A stretch of DNA of 64,000 nt from Microcella frigidaquae (GTDB lineage: Bacteria; Actinomycetota; Actinomycetes; Actinomycetales; Microbacteriaceae). Positions within the stretch are counted from its first letter, which is position 1, and the number at the start of each line of letters is the position of its first letter. Shown one piece after another: positions 1 through 7,453 of this stretch. Both the position numbers and the translations under genes were made by a program. A model generated the notes under the pieces. That model searched no databases. It saw only the letters and a program-made list of their open reading frames with translations, and was not told where the DNA came from. The stretch lies in assembly GCF_014200395.1 (NCBI RefSeq), contig NZ_JACHBS010000001.1, forward strand, positions 2,480,001-2,544,000, given 5' to 3'.

Positions 1-1607
1 TGCTCGTCATCGAGGTGAAGTCGCACGAGAGCATCGAGGCCGACGGCGAGGGGCGCTGGCGCTACGGCAGCCGCGACTGGGTGACCCGCAGCCCCTTCGA
101 GCAGGCGTCGGGGGCGCAGCACTCGATCATCGAGTACCTGCAGTCGCGCGGCGCCCGCCCGGTGGGGTATCCGATCTTCCACGCGGCGTGGCTCACGCAG
201 CTCAGCAAGAGCAAGTTCAGCAACGGCATCGGGTGGCACGAGTGGCAGCTGCTCGATGCCGCCGATCTGGGGGCTGACCGGGTGCGGGGTGCGATCATCC
301 GCTGCCTCGAGAAGGCGAGTGCGCACCTGGGCGAGACGATCGCCAGCTACCGTCGGGTCGCGGGCCAGCCGGATGCGGAGCACACGCAGCGCGTGGTCGA
401 CCTGCTGATTCCGCGCTTCGTCGTCGAGTTGAGCGCGAAAGAGCTGGCGCGACGGCGCGAGCGGGAGCAGGCCCAGTTCACGGCCGAGCAGGTGCGCGTG
501 CTCGATCTGGTGGCCGGCAACCCGCGGCTGCTGCTCGAGGGCCCGGCGGGCACGGGCAAGACGTGGGTGGCAGCCGAGGCCGCCCGCCGTGCGGCGGCGG
601 CCGGCCAGCGCACCCTCGTGGTGGTGTTCAACCGGCTCATCGAGCAGCGGCTGGTCGAGCTGTGCGGCGACGGGGTGGAGGTGCGGCGCATCCACGCCCT
701 GATGGCGCAGGTGGTTGACCGGCACGCGGGGCGCAACGAGGCGCGGCGCAAGCTCGACTCAGGCCGCGTCGAGCGCGACTGGTACGACGTGACCCTGCCC
801 GAGCAGGCGCTCGAGGCGGCGCTCGAGCTCGGCCCGCAGTTCGACTACCTGGTGCTCGACGAGGCGCAAGACGTGGCGGTCGACGCCTACCTCGACGTGC
901 TCGACGCGCTGCTGGTGGGCGGGCTGGCGCAGGCGCCGGTGTTCGTGACGGGCGACTTCGACCACCAGGTGATCTACCGGCGGCACGGGGATGCTGCGGC
1001 CGCGCCCGCTGCCCCTTCTGCCGACTCGGCCGCCGCGCCGGCCACCCCCGAGTCGGCCCGCGACCGCCTGCTGCGCCGCCTGCCCGGCCTCGTGCAGTTG
1101 CAGCTGCGCTCGAACGTGCGCACCACCCCCGAGGTGGGCCGCTTCGTGGCCGAGCTGATCGGCGAGCCGACTCTGTACAGCGAGCACCGCCGCAGCGATG
1201 ACGACCAGGTGTCGGTCGAGCGCCTGACCTTCTCGACGGCGGACGAGCAGCAGCGCCTGCTGGCCGACGCGGTGGAGCGCATCCTGTCGGAGCCGTTCAC
1301 GGTGCGCGAGCTGGTGATCCTCTCGCCCTACCGCGCCGACCGTTCCGCTGTCGGCGTGGCGCTGTCATCGGGCGCTGCGGATGCTCGCCTCACGTCGCGC
1401 CTCGCCCCCGCCGTGGCGGGCACGGGTATCGAGGATTCGACGCGCATCCGGTGGGGGACGATCCACGAGTTCAAGGGCCTCGAGGCGCCGGCGGTGATCC
1501 TGACCGACATCGACCTGTCGAAGGAGCACCACCGCGATCTGCTGTACGTGGGGGCGTCGCGGGCGACGGATCGGCTGGTGGTGCTCACGGCTGGCCGGCA
1601 GAGCTAG
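1..1607 (+). CDS. NERD-domain UvrD-like helicase (5' end outside window)
   Basis: Superfamily 1 helicase with an N-terminal NERD (nuclease-related) domain. The frame is open to the window edge and the codons before the first GTG (15) already read LVIEVKSH, the NERD E-x-K active-site strand, so the true start lies upstream. Counting from 15: Walker A GPAGTGKT near residue 176, Walker B LVLDEAQD near 280, HEFKGLEAP near 484 and the C-terminal YVGASRATD near 511. An Ala/Pro-rich linker sits near residues 330-350. NERD-UvrD proteins probably process DNA and are often found near defence genes. Its last ~115 codons are repeated at 3638-3979 and, more decayed, at 4670-4726. This copy is the only one with the ATPase domain and looks functional. 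Confidence 0.85.
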   Translation, partial: LVIEVKSHESIEADGEGRWRYGSRDWVTRSPFEQASGAQHSIIEYLQSRGARPVGYPIFHAAWLTQLSKSKFSNGIGWHEWQLLDAADLGADRVRGAIIRCLEKASAHLGETIASYRRVAGQPDAEHTQRVVDLLIPRFVVELSAKELARRREREQAQFTAEQVRVLDLVAGNPRLLLEGPAGTGKTWVAAEAARRAAAAGQRTLVVVFNRLIEQRLVELCGDGVEVRRIHALMAQVVDRHAGRNEARRKLDSGRVERDWYDVTLPEQALEAALELGPQFDYLVLDEAQDVAVDAYLDVLDALLVGGLAQAPVFVTGDFDHQVIYRRHGDAAAAPAAPSADSAAAPATPESARDRLLRRLPGLVQLQLRSNVRTTPEVGRFVAELIGEPTLYSEHRRSDDDQVSVERLTFSTADEQQRLLADAVERILSEPFTVRELVILSPYRADRSAVGVALSSGAADARLTSRLAPAVAGTGIEDSTRIRWGTIHEFKGLEAPAVILTDIDLSKEHHRDLLYVGASRATDRLVVLTAGRQS

Positions 1608-1636
1608 GTGTTTCGCGATTCGCACCGACGGCTGAT

Positions 1637-2365
1637 TTACCGTGCCAGGCCTCTTCGGAGGTCATCAGCAGTGCGTCGGGCAAGCGCTGCGGTGTCGGCA
1701 GGCACCTGCGCCTCGATGAGTCCGTTCCCGGCGAGCGAGTCAAGCAGCTGAGTGAGTCTTGAGCGGTCGGAGCCGCGCAGGTCGGCGACGATCGGCTCGG
1801 TGTCCGTGATGCAGGCCAGCAGCGTCATGCTGTCGAGGAGGTGTCGATCGCGATCTCGTGAGTCGACCAGGTGCGCGGCTGCTTTCAGCACGAGCGCCCC
1901 GTGAAGTGTTGGCGCAGGAACAGCCACGATTCGGTCACCCGCGTCGAAGTGCAGCACCTCGGTTCTGTTGAGCGCCTGTTGACCGCCGTCGATCTGCAAC
2001 ACCAGTTTGCGCCCGAATCGCGGTGGAGGCCGTTCGTGGTCAGGCACCATGAGGTCAACCACGTCGGTTCCGCGGCGGAATCGGTATGCACGAGCGGTCG
2101 TCTCGTCCAAGGTGTAACCGCTCTCAAGAAGTGCTGAGGCTGCAGAGGAGTAACTGAAGACTCCCGCCTCCACGCGCGCTGCCACGTCGACGTCGACCGT
2201 GACTCGCGTCGTCTCAACGCGCGCAGCGATGGCGTGGGCCTGCACCATGAGGCCGCCCACGAGAACCCATCGATCAAGCGGGAGAACGTCAGCCAGTTCC
2301 CACACTCGGGGCCACGGGTGCGTCCACCCGCCCGAGGGCTGAGGAATGACGTCCTTCTCGCTCAC
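1637..2365 (-). CDS. AbiEii-like nucleotidyltransferase, probable toxin
   Basis: 242 aa. The N-terminal VLVGGLMVQAHA (GG at residues 37-38), a nearby R-V-T and DVD at 58-60 fit the GG...D-x-D nucleotidyltransferase signature of AbiEii/DUF1814-type proteins, the toxin half of type IV abortive-infection modules. The start codon overlaps the stop of the upstream HTH gene by 4 bp (2362-2365), so the two are translationally coupled in antitoxin-toxin order. The GG and DxD motifs are visible directly; toxicity and the target (tRNA in studied relatives) are inferred. It could instead be a housekeeping nucleotidyltransferase-like protein, but the paired HTH gene and the location argue for a toxin-antitoxin module. 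Confidence 0.65.
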   Translation of the reverse strand: MSEKDVIPQPSGGWTHPWPRVWELADVLPLDRWVLVGGLMVQAHAIAARVETTRVTVDVDVAARVEAGVFSYSSAASALLESGYTLDETTARAYRFRRGTDVVDLMVPDHERPPPRFGRKLVLQIDGGQQALNRTEVLHFDAGDRIVAVPAPTLHGALVLKAAAHLVDSRDRDRHLLDSMTLLACITDTEPIVADLRGSDRSRLTQLLDSLAGNGLIEAQVPADTAALARRTADDLRRGLAR

Positions 2366-2964
2366 CGCAGTTTCTCTTGACGTTCGCGGAGCCGTTCGAG
2401 GGCGGCACTGCTTGAACGTTGGTCGCCGTAGGCGTAGACCACGATGTCACTGACGACGGCCCCAGCAGAAGTCTCCAGCTCCACGAGCACTGTCTCGCCG
2501 TCGACATCCTCGATGAGGCGCCATTGTCGGGCGAGAGTGTTGGCGTCGGGAGTCACGGCGACACGCAGAGTTGCTCCCGTCGAGGTGAGCGACTGGTCAC
2601 CTTCGGCGATGGTGTCGCCGCTCGCGGCAGTGGAACGCCAGAGCGAGACCCGTGAGCCCAGTACGTGGTAGGCGAGCTCTGCGGCACTGAGGTCACGCAG
2701 GCGAGCGCGAAGTCTGCTGCGTTGGCTTCCCGAGATCGCTGACGTCGAACCGCTGTCGAGAAGATCGCAGGCTGCTCGCACCGTCTGCTCATCCCACGAG
2801 CGTCCGCGCCCTCGTGACCGACTCGCCGCCAACACCGCGCGGCCCGAAACGACGGTGCGCCCGGCAACGTCTCGGTGTGCGAGGCGTCCGGCTCGCACCA
2901 TTCGCTGTACCTGGCGCTGACTGACGCCAAGCTGCGATGCGGCGGTGCGGGTTGCGGTTTCCAT
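2362..2964 (-). CDS. HTH DNA-binding protein, probable cognate antitoxin
   Basis: 200 aa. The first ~45 residues (TRTAASQLGVSQRQVQRMV..GRL) form an excisionase/MerR-like helix-turn-helix; the rest is a mixed domain I do not recognise. It precedes and overlaps the AbiEii-like gene, the usual place of the AbiEi-type antitoxin, which binds DNA and represses its own promoter. Two short palindromes lie directly upstream (2975-2998), consistent with autorepression. The DNA-binding role is supported by the sequence; the antitoxin role is inferred from position. Confidence 0.6.
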   Translation of the reverse strand: METATRTAASQLGVSQRQVQRMVRAGRLAHRDVAGRTVVSGRAVLAASRSRGRGRSWDEQTVRAACDLLDSGSTSAISGSQRSRLRARLRDLSAAELAYHVLGSRVSLWRSTAASGDTIAEGDQSLTSTGATLRVAVTPDANTLARQWRLIEDVDGETVLVELETSAGAVVSDIVVYAYGDQRSSSAALERLRERQEKLR

Positions 2965-2974
2965 GACATAAATA

Positions 2975-3006
2975 GTCGCTTAGGCGACGTATTACGTCAA
3001 TTGCCA
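2975..3006 (-). promoter_or_regulatory. Promoter/operator of the HTH-AbiEii-like pair
   Basis: Two overlapping perfect palindromes precede the HTH gene: GTCGC-TTAG-GCGAC (2975-2988) and GACGT-ATT-ACGTC (2986-2998). On the minus strand a TTGACG box (~2995-3000) lies just upstream, so the palindromes fall between a plausible -35 and the start codon. This is the arrangement expected for an autorepressed antitoxin operon. The palindromes are exact; the promoter assignment is inference. Confidence 0.4.
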
Positions 3007-3077
3007 CACGCATGCTCGATTCCCAGTGGGCTTGCTGGTTCTCTGCCGGTGCTCGTTGTGCGCTGGACGATCAATCA

Positions 3078-3533
3078 TTAGTGGTCCTGGGTGGGAGGTA
3101 CCTCACTGGAGTTACCCGCCGGACGTCGGATCACGGCCGCAGCGATCAGCACGATCGCACCGATGTACATGACGAAGAACCCCACCTCGATCTGTGTCGT
3201 GGCCAAGAAGCCTTCCGCCAGTCCGGCGAAGGGGTTTCCGGCCAGCTCTTGTTCGAGATCGGCTTGCGCATCGCTCAGTCGCGTCAGAAAGACCGCGATG
3301 CTGATCGAAAGCACGGCGATCGCCCCAATCGCCGTCACCCAGAGCCATCGGAACCAGCCGAGCAACACCAGGCCGGCTGAAATCGCGGCCAGCACGAGCA
3401 CGATCACACCGTCGCCCTGGAAGTTGCCGAGGTAATTCACTGTGCCGATCACCGGAGCGCTGATGGCTGGCAGAAAGGTGCCGAGTGCCAAGACGGCAGC
3501 CCCGGCTAAGCCCACGATGTGGCGACGATCCAT
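3078..3533 (-). CDS. Small membrane protein, unknown function
   Basis: 151 aa from the ATG at 3533, chosen because GAGAAGAG lies about 6 nt upstream; the frame stays open to 3611 but that extension has no hydrophobic start. About four membrane segments can be seen (around residues 8-28, 40-60, 66-85 and 120-140), with a charged, probably external loop DAQADLEQELAGNPFAG between the last two. I do not recognise a family. It lies alone between the AbiEii-like pair and the second copy of the helicase 3' end, so it may have come in with that module. Confidence 0.6.
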   Translation of the reverse strand: MDRRHIVGLAGAAVLALGTFLPAISAPVIGTVNYLGNFQGDGVIVLVLAAISAGLVLLGWFRWLWVTAIGAIAVLSISIAVFLTRLSDAQADLEQELAGNPFAGLAEGFLATTQIEVGFFVMYIGAIVLIAAAVIRRPAGNSSEVPPTQDH

Positions 3534-3637
3534 GAGTCTCTTCTCGCTTTCTTGATCGCAGGGTGGTGAACGGTCAGCCGGGTGCTGAGGGTGTCTCGCG
3601 ATCGCCAGCAACGGTAGGGGCCTGGTCCGACATTCGG

Positions 3638-3979
3638 CTGCTTGCCGACGCGGTGGAGCGCATCCTGTCGGAGCAGTTCACGGTGCGCGAGCTGGTGATC
3701 CTCTCGCCCTACCGCGCCGACCGTTCCGCTGTCGGCATGGCGCTGTCTTCAGGCGCCGCGGATGCTCGCCTCACGTCGCGCCTCGCCCCCGCTGTGGCGG
3801 GCACGGGCATCGAAGATTCGACGCGCATTCGGTGGGGAACGATCCACGAGTTCAAGGGCCTCGAGGCGCCGGCGGTGGTCCTGACCGACATCGACCTGAC
3901 GAAGGAGCACCACCGCGATCTGCTGTACGTGGGGGCGTCGCGGGCGACGGATCGGCTGGTGGTGCTGACTGCCGACTGA
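3638..3979 (+). pseudogene. Duplicated 3' fragment of the NERD-UvrD helicase
   Basis: About 340 bp almost identical to 1257-1600, covering the last ~113 codons of the helicase (HEFKGLEAP to YVGASRATDRLVVLTAD), with a few substitutions such as SEQF for SEPF and DLTK for DLSK. It lacks NERD, Walker A and Walker B and cannot be a helicase. The offset to the parent is about 2,381 bp. The intervening DNA holds the AbiEii-like module and a membrane protein, so the repeat marks a duplication or insertion event at the gene's 3' end. Confidence 0.85.
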
Positions 3980-3993
3980 ACGGCCGGCCAGAG

Positions 3994-4266
3994 TCAGTCG
4001 CTGGGGCCCTTCGGGCGTGACGTCTCACCGTAACGCTGCTGTGCAGCTTGCTTGCTGATGCCTAGAACGATTCCGATGAGTCCCCAGCTGCGCCCCGTGG
4101 CACGTGACGCGGCGACGGCGGCTCGCAGCTCGGCTTCCGCATCGCGCAGGGCGTGCTTCGCTCGTCCGATCCTTCGCAGGTCTTCTGGGTCGTCAACCTC
4201 AAGCGTGCTCAGGTCGATCGTGTCGAGAAGCTTCTCGATGTCGCGATGGCTCGTTCGAGTCTTCAC
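3994..4266 (-). CDS. Small HTH protein, probable antitoxin
   Basis: 90 aa. A helical N-terminal half is followed by GRSWGLIGIVLGISKQAAQQRYG, a sigma-factor-like helix-turn-helix seen in many short actinobacterial DNA-binding proteins. It follows the 86-aa gene with a 4-bp overlap (4263-4266), so the two are co-translated. In similar pairs the HTH member is taken to be antitoxin and repressor; here that is inference from architecture. Confidence 0.6.
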   Translation of the reverse strand: MKTRTSHRDIEKLLDTIDLSTLEVDDPEDLRRIGRAKHALRDAEAELRAAVAASRATGRSWGLIGIVLGISKQAAQQRYGETSRPKGPSD

Positions 4267-4523
4267 GGCTTCTCTCTCCCCTCGAGGTAGCGGATGAAGC
4301 GTCGTCGTGCGGGCATGGCGTGGATGACTCGCGCATCGTCTTCGGGGTCAGCGAGCACGATTTCAAGCAGCTCTCCGTTGCGCGCCGGGCCGATCGCCAC
4401 GAGCTCGTTGTCATCGAGTGCGTAGAGGCGCATGGGGAGATCTAACGCGTGCCTGATGTCGTCAACCAGGACCCCGTGCTTGAGTGCCGACGCCAAGATT
4501 CGCGGCTCCACTCTAGGCCTCAC
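4263..4523 (-). CDS. Small toxin-like protein (IHAMPAR family)
   Basis: 86 aa. The pattern ASALKHGV..DIRHAL..P.R, then IGPARNGELLEIV and VIHAMPARRRFI, is shared by a family of short actinobacterial proteins encoded next to a small HTH gene and annotated as putative toxins with a possible RelE/BrnT-like fold. The pattern and gene pairing are visible; biochemical function is unknown. It is transcribed before the HTH gene and overlaps it by 4 bp, the toxin-first order also seen in brnTA and higBA operons. Confidence 0.55.
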   Translation of the reverse strand: MRPRVEPRILASALKHGVLVDDIRHALDLPMRLYALDDNELVAIGPARNGELLEIVLADPEDDARVIHAMPARRRFIRYLEGREKP

Positions 4524-4669
4524 CTACTGAAGCGTCAATATTCTGTTGACGCGCGTTCTGACGGCTCAGTCTGAGCCCGTATCGCTCGAACCGGTGAGCG
4601 ACAAGCGCATGGCGGGCGTGGTCGTCGCATGCTTCAGGCTCAGGAGGAGCGGTCACGGTCGTCGAACCG

Positions 4670-4726
4670 CTGTCCGTTCACGGTGTGCGAGCTGGTCAGC
4701 CTGAACGACATCGACCTGTCGGAAGG
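4670..4726 (+). pseudogene. Third, internally deleted remnant of the helicase 3' end
   Basis: A short stretch reads PFTVCELVSLNDIDLSE, which matches PFTVRELV joined directly to TDIDLSKE of the helicase, with the ~70 residues in between missing. It is the third partial copy of that gene's 3' end, in the same orientation as the other two, and it follows the second toxin-antitoxin-like pair. Confidence 0.6.
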
Positions 4727-4735
4727 CGGGTCGGC

Positions 4736-5059
4736 CTACTGCGCGACCTTGGCGCTGACGAGTCGGTTGAGACTCACGCCCTGTTCTGCCGCCTCTATGG
4801 CCAGCGCTCGGTGCAGGGCGGGGGGAATCCGCAGCCGGAACTCGCCGCTGAACTGACGTTCGGCAAGGGGCTCGGGCACCGGCTCGCCAGAGGTCTCGAG
4901 TTCGTCGACAACCTGGGCGACGAGATCGCGAAGCCCCAGCAACGCCGCTGCCGGATCCGGTGCGAGCCACGACAGAGACCGGAACTCGATCACGGTGGCG
5001 ACATACTCGTGGTCTTCCGGCGACCACGAGACCCGGTAGGTGTAGTGATCGTCACGCAT
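4736..5059 (-). CDS. HicB-family antitoxin-like protein
   Basis: 107 aa. The N-terminal YTYRVSWSPEDHEYVATVIEF...AL.GLRDLV fits the degenerate RNase H-like fold of HicB. The C-terminal FRLRIPPALHRALAIEAAEQ and SLNRLV form the ribbon-helix-helix DNA-binding tail. No HicA-like (double-stranded-RNA-binding) toxin was found on either side, so this is an orphan antitoxin or acts as a stand-alone regulator. A 36-aa frame (5052-5162) runs into its start codon. Confidence 0.7.
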   Translation of the reverse strand: MRDDHYTYRVSWSPEDHEYVATVIEFRSLSWLAPDPAAALLGLRDLVAQVVDELETSGEPVPEPLAERQFSGEFRLRIPPALHRALAIEAAEQGVSLNRLVSAKVAQ

Positions 5060-5162
5060 GGTTGCCCTTCGTCTCTCTGGGTTCGGCGTCCTCCGTCAGT
5101 CGATCGATCGGCGCGGCGCGCATCTGCTGCAGGGCGCGATCAATCGTCCGCTGTGGTGTCAC
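5052..5162 (-). CDS. Possible 36-aa coupled ORF or gene remnant
   Basis: A GTG-initiated frame of 36 codons (VTPQRTIDRAL...KGNHA) whose stop overlaps the start region of the HicB-like gene (5057-5059). It could be a coupled leader peptide, or the surviving 3' end of an upstream gene lost when this region was rearranged. No strong ribosome site is seen. Confidence 0.25.
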   Translation of the reverse strand: MTPQRTIDRALQQMRAAPIDRLTEDAEPRETKGNHA

Positions 5163-5441
5163 TAATGGTACCGCTCTTCGCTTGACATGGCGATAGTGTG
5201 CGCGGAAAGGCGCATGGTGGCTGGACGCGGCAGCAAGGTCGTGGTGAGAAGGCCGGCACAGGAGCTCTGAGGCGGGAGCGACCAGGCACGCAAGTTGTCG
5301 TGCAAGGCGTGGATGCGTGACGGGCCGTGGATGCTCCTTCCCGCGTGTTCCCGAGGCCACCGAGTTGCACTGACGCAACGCTTGTGGCTCTCGCGCTTCA
5401 TCTTGATGTGAGCTACCCTCACTCCAAAGAGAGGAGGCTCG
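5163..5441. other. Intergenic region between HicB-like gene and exonuclease
   Basis: No convincing gene: the long minus-strand frames crossing it are antisense to the exonuclease gene. Just before the next gene GTGAG-ctacc-CTCAC forms a small palindrome and GAGAGGAGG is a strong ribosome site. The rest shows no recognisable feature. Confidence 0.5.
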
Positions 5442-6668
5442 ATGCCGGGGCCTGGATTCGCTGTCGTCGACCTGGAAACCACTGGCCTGTTCACCGGCGG
5501 CCACGATCGCGTCATCGAGATCGCGGTTGTGCACACGGACGAGAACGGCACGATCACGGGGGAATGGGAGACGCTCGTCAACCCGCAGCGCCATGTTGGC
5601 GCCGAACACGTGCACGGCATCCGCGCGGCCGATCTCATCGATGCGCCCACCTTTGCCGACATTGCCGACGATCTCGTTGACCTTCTCGCGGGTCGGGTGC
5701 TCGTCGCGCACAACGCGCGATTCGACCGCGGCTTTCTCGCCGCCGAGTTCGGCCGCACGCCCCATCCGTTGCCTGACGACGCCCCGACGCTCTGCACGAT
5801 GCAGCTGGCCCGCGATCTCATTCCCGGTGCCGGGCGAAGCCTCGCCGACTGCTGTGCCGCGTTCGACATTCCCCTCGACAACGCTCATCGTGCCCTCGTC
5901 GACGCGCACGCGACGGCCGAGCTTCTCGGTGGCTACATCGCCAGCACTGATCGCGAGTTCTGGTACGCCCGCATTGATCGGGCGTTGAACGTCGGCTGGC
6001 CGCCTCTCTCGCATCTGAGCAGGCGCGAGCGTTGGGTGGCGCGCGGGGCGAGCGCAGCATCCGTGCCGTTCTTGCAGCGCATTGCCGAGCGCCTGCCTGA
6101 TGTCTCGGGTCCGGCCGAGCACATTGAGTACTTGGCGCTGCTCGACCGCTGCCTCATCGATCGCCACCTGTCTGAGCACGAGTCGCGCCAGCTCGCGGCC
6201 GTCGCGAACGAGCTCGGTATCGGGCGGGATACGGCCACCCGCTTGCACGTCGAGTACCTCGATCAGCTCGCCACGGTGGCGTGGAGTGACGGCGTGCTGT
6301 CAGCGACCGAGGTGGCAGATCTTGCGGCCGTCGCGGCGCTCTTGCAGGTGCCCGATGCTCTGCTCACTGCCGCCCTCGCTCCGCGTGAGCCCGCTGAGAC
6401 CGTGTCAACAACGGATGCTGCGACCACGCCCGGCGCGTTCACCCTGCCACCCGGCGCCATGGTGGTGTTGACCGGCGAGATGTCGCGCCCGCGCGCCGAG
6501 CTTGAGTCGGCCCTCACAGCGGCGGGTTACCGCGTAGCCGGCGCCGTCTCGAAGAAGGTGTCGTTGTTGATCGCGGCCGACCCCGACTCGCTGTCGGGGA
6601 AGGCGCGCAAGGCGCGGGAGTACGGCATTCCCGTGGTGGGGGAGAGCCACCTGGCCCGGCTCCTGTAG
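5442..6668 (+). CDS. DnaQ-like 3'-5' exonuclease with TerB-like and BRCT domains
   Basis: 408 aa. The N-terminal DEDDh exonuclease (residues ~6-175) shows DLETTG (Exo I), HNARFD (Exo II, ~90) and HRALVDAHA (Exo III, ~148). Residues ~225-315 resemble a TerB-like helical domain (EYLALLDRCLIDRHLSEHE...VAWSDGVLSATE). The C-terminus (~340-408) is a BRCT domain (GAMVVLTGEM...VSKKVSLLIAAD...KAREYGIPVV). Actinobacterial proteins of this layout are annotated as polymerase III epsilon-like exonucleases; the BRCT part suggests recruitment to DNA ends or repair complexes. A GAGAGGAGG ribosome site precedes the ATG. Confidence 0.85.
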   Translation: MPGPGFAVVDLETTGLFTGGHDRVIEIAVVHTDENGTITGEWETLVNPQRHVGAEHVHGIRAADLIDAPTFADIADDLVDLLAGRVLVAHNARFDRGFLAAEFGRTPHPLPDDAPTLCTMQLARDLIPGAGRSLADCCAAFDIPLDNAHRALVDAHATAELLGGYIASTDREFWYARIDRALNVGWPPLSHLSRRERWVARGASAASVPFLQRIAERLPDVSGPAEHIEYLALLDRCLIDRHLSEHESRQLAAVANELGIGRDTATRLHVEYLDQLATVAWSDGVLSATEVADLAAVAALLQVPDALLTAALAPREPAETVSTTDAATTPGAFTLPPGAMVVLTGEMSRPRAELESALTAAGYRVAGAVSKKVSLLIAADPDSLSGKARKAREYGIPVVGESHLARLL

Positions 6669-6757
6669 CGCCGCACGCGGGTGTGGAGCGCTTCTCGACT
6701 TGTGTCCAGGCTCGGGCTAGACTCGAGGCGTCGCCCGATGCGTCGGGAGTGAAAGTG

Positions 6758-6796
6758 AACCCCGGGAGTTCCTGTGTTGTCACAGGGCCCGGGGTT
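6758..6796. terminator. Bidirectional terminator hairpin
   Basis: AACCCCGGG (6758-6766) pairs with CCCGGGGTT (6788-6796), and an inner CCTGTG-TTGT-CACAGG hairpin sits within. It lies between the convergent exonuclease and DUF3800-like genes and is followed by a short T run, so it can end transcription from both sides. Confidence 0.6.
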
Positions 6797-6803
6797 TCGC
6801 GCG

Positions 6804-7397
6804 TCATGGTCTGGTTCGAACAATCGTGAGTGCCGACAGTCGAGATGAGTTCGCCGCAGGCATGGTCAGATCAGATGCCACCGCTCCCGCGACGATATCC
6901 GCGGCCCACAGGGCGGGGTTTGTCGGTCCGGCTTCGTGAGTGATGCGGATGCGGCTGCCGGGCACCTGCCGCGAACGCATGGCGAGGAAGTGGTCGATGT
7001 CTCGCTGGTCGTCTGCTGCACCTCGCGATTCGGCAACAATCTCAGAGACGTCGCGCACGGTGAGCTCCTGAACCAGGCGTTCCATGCACAGTCTCCGGCG
7101 GCGCTCGAGTCGCTCCCCACTCAGCGCGTGATGGACGACGACGACGAATCGAGCGTCAGCCGTGTCGAGCTCATCGAGGGCAACAGCTCGAAGCCGTGAC
7201 CTCTTCGGGATGTCACGCCAATGCAGCTTTCGGGCGGCCGTTGGCTTGAGGGCGAGCATGCTCGCACTGAGGTCGGCAGCAGCTTCGATCGAGCAGATCG
7301 CGGCGGCCAGGAGGTAGGTGTTGGGCACTCCGCCTACCGACGCCGTCGCCTCATCGACGAAAGCAATGACGCGTGAGGTTGACGCGGGGCCGTGCAC
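6804..7397 (-). CDS. DUF3800-like protein
   Basis: 197 aa from a GTG start. An early acidic FVDEA, a central KLHWRDI and a late LWAADIVAGAV match the conserved points of DUF3800, a predicted RNase H-like fold common in phages, mobile elements and defence loci; catalytic function is not established. The next genomic feature is the first IS256 copy, whose target duplication begins about 50 bp upstream of this start, so its promoter may be separated or altered. An alternative start further inside cannot be excluded. Confidence 0.5.
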   Translation of the reverse strand: MHGPASTSRVIAFVDEATASVGGVPNTYLLAAAICSIEAAADLSASMLALKPTAARKLHWRDIPKRSRLRAVALDELDTADARFVVVVHHALSGERLERRRRLCMERLVQELTVRDVSEIVAESRGAADDQRDIDHFLAMRSRQVPGSRIRITHEAGPTNPALWAADIVAGAVASDLTMPAANSSRLSALTIVRTRP

Positions 7398-7453
7398 TCG
7401 CGAACCCTAGTTGTCGACAGGCAGTCGCGCGAGAACTCTCCACGAGAGGGCGA

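Noticed and set aside
4740..5441. HicA toxin next to the HicB-like gene
   Set aside because: No short double-stranded-RNA-binding frame was found on either strand around it.
5052..6248. 398-aa minus-strand frame over the exonuclease gene
   Set aside because: Antisense shadow; only its last 36 codons beyond the exonuclease could be real and are listed separately with low confidence.
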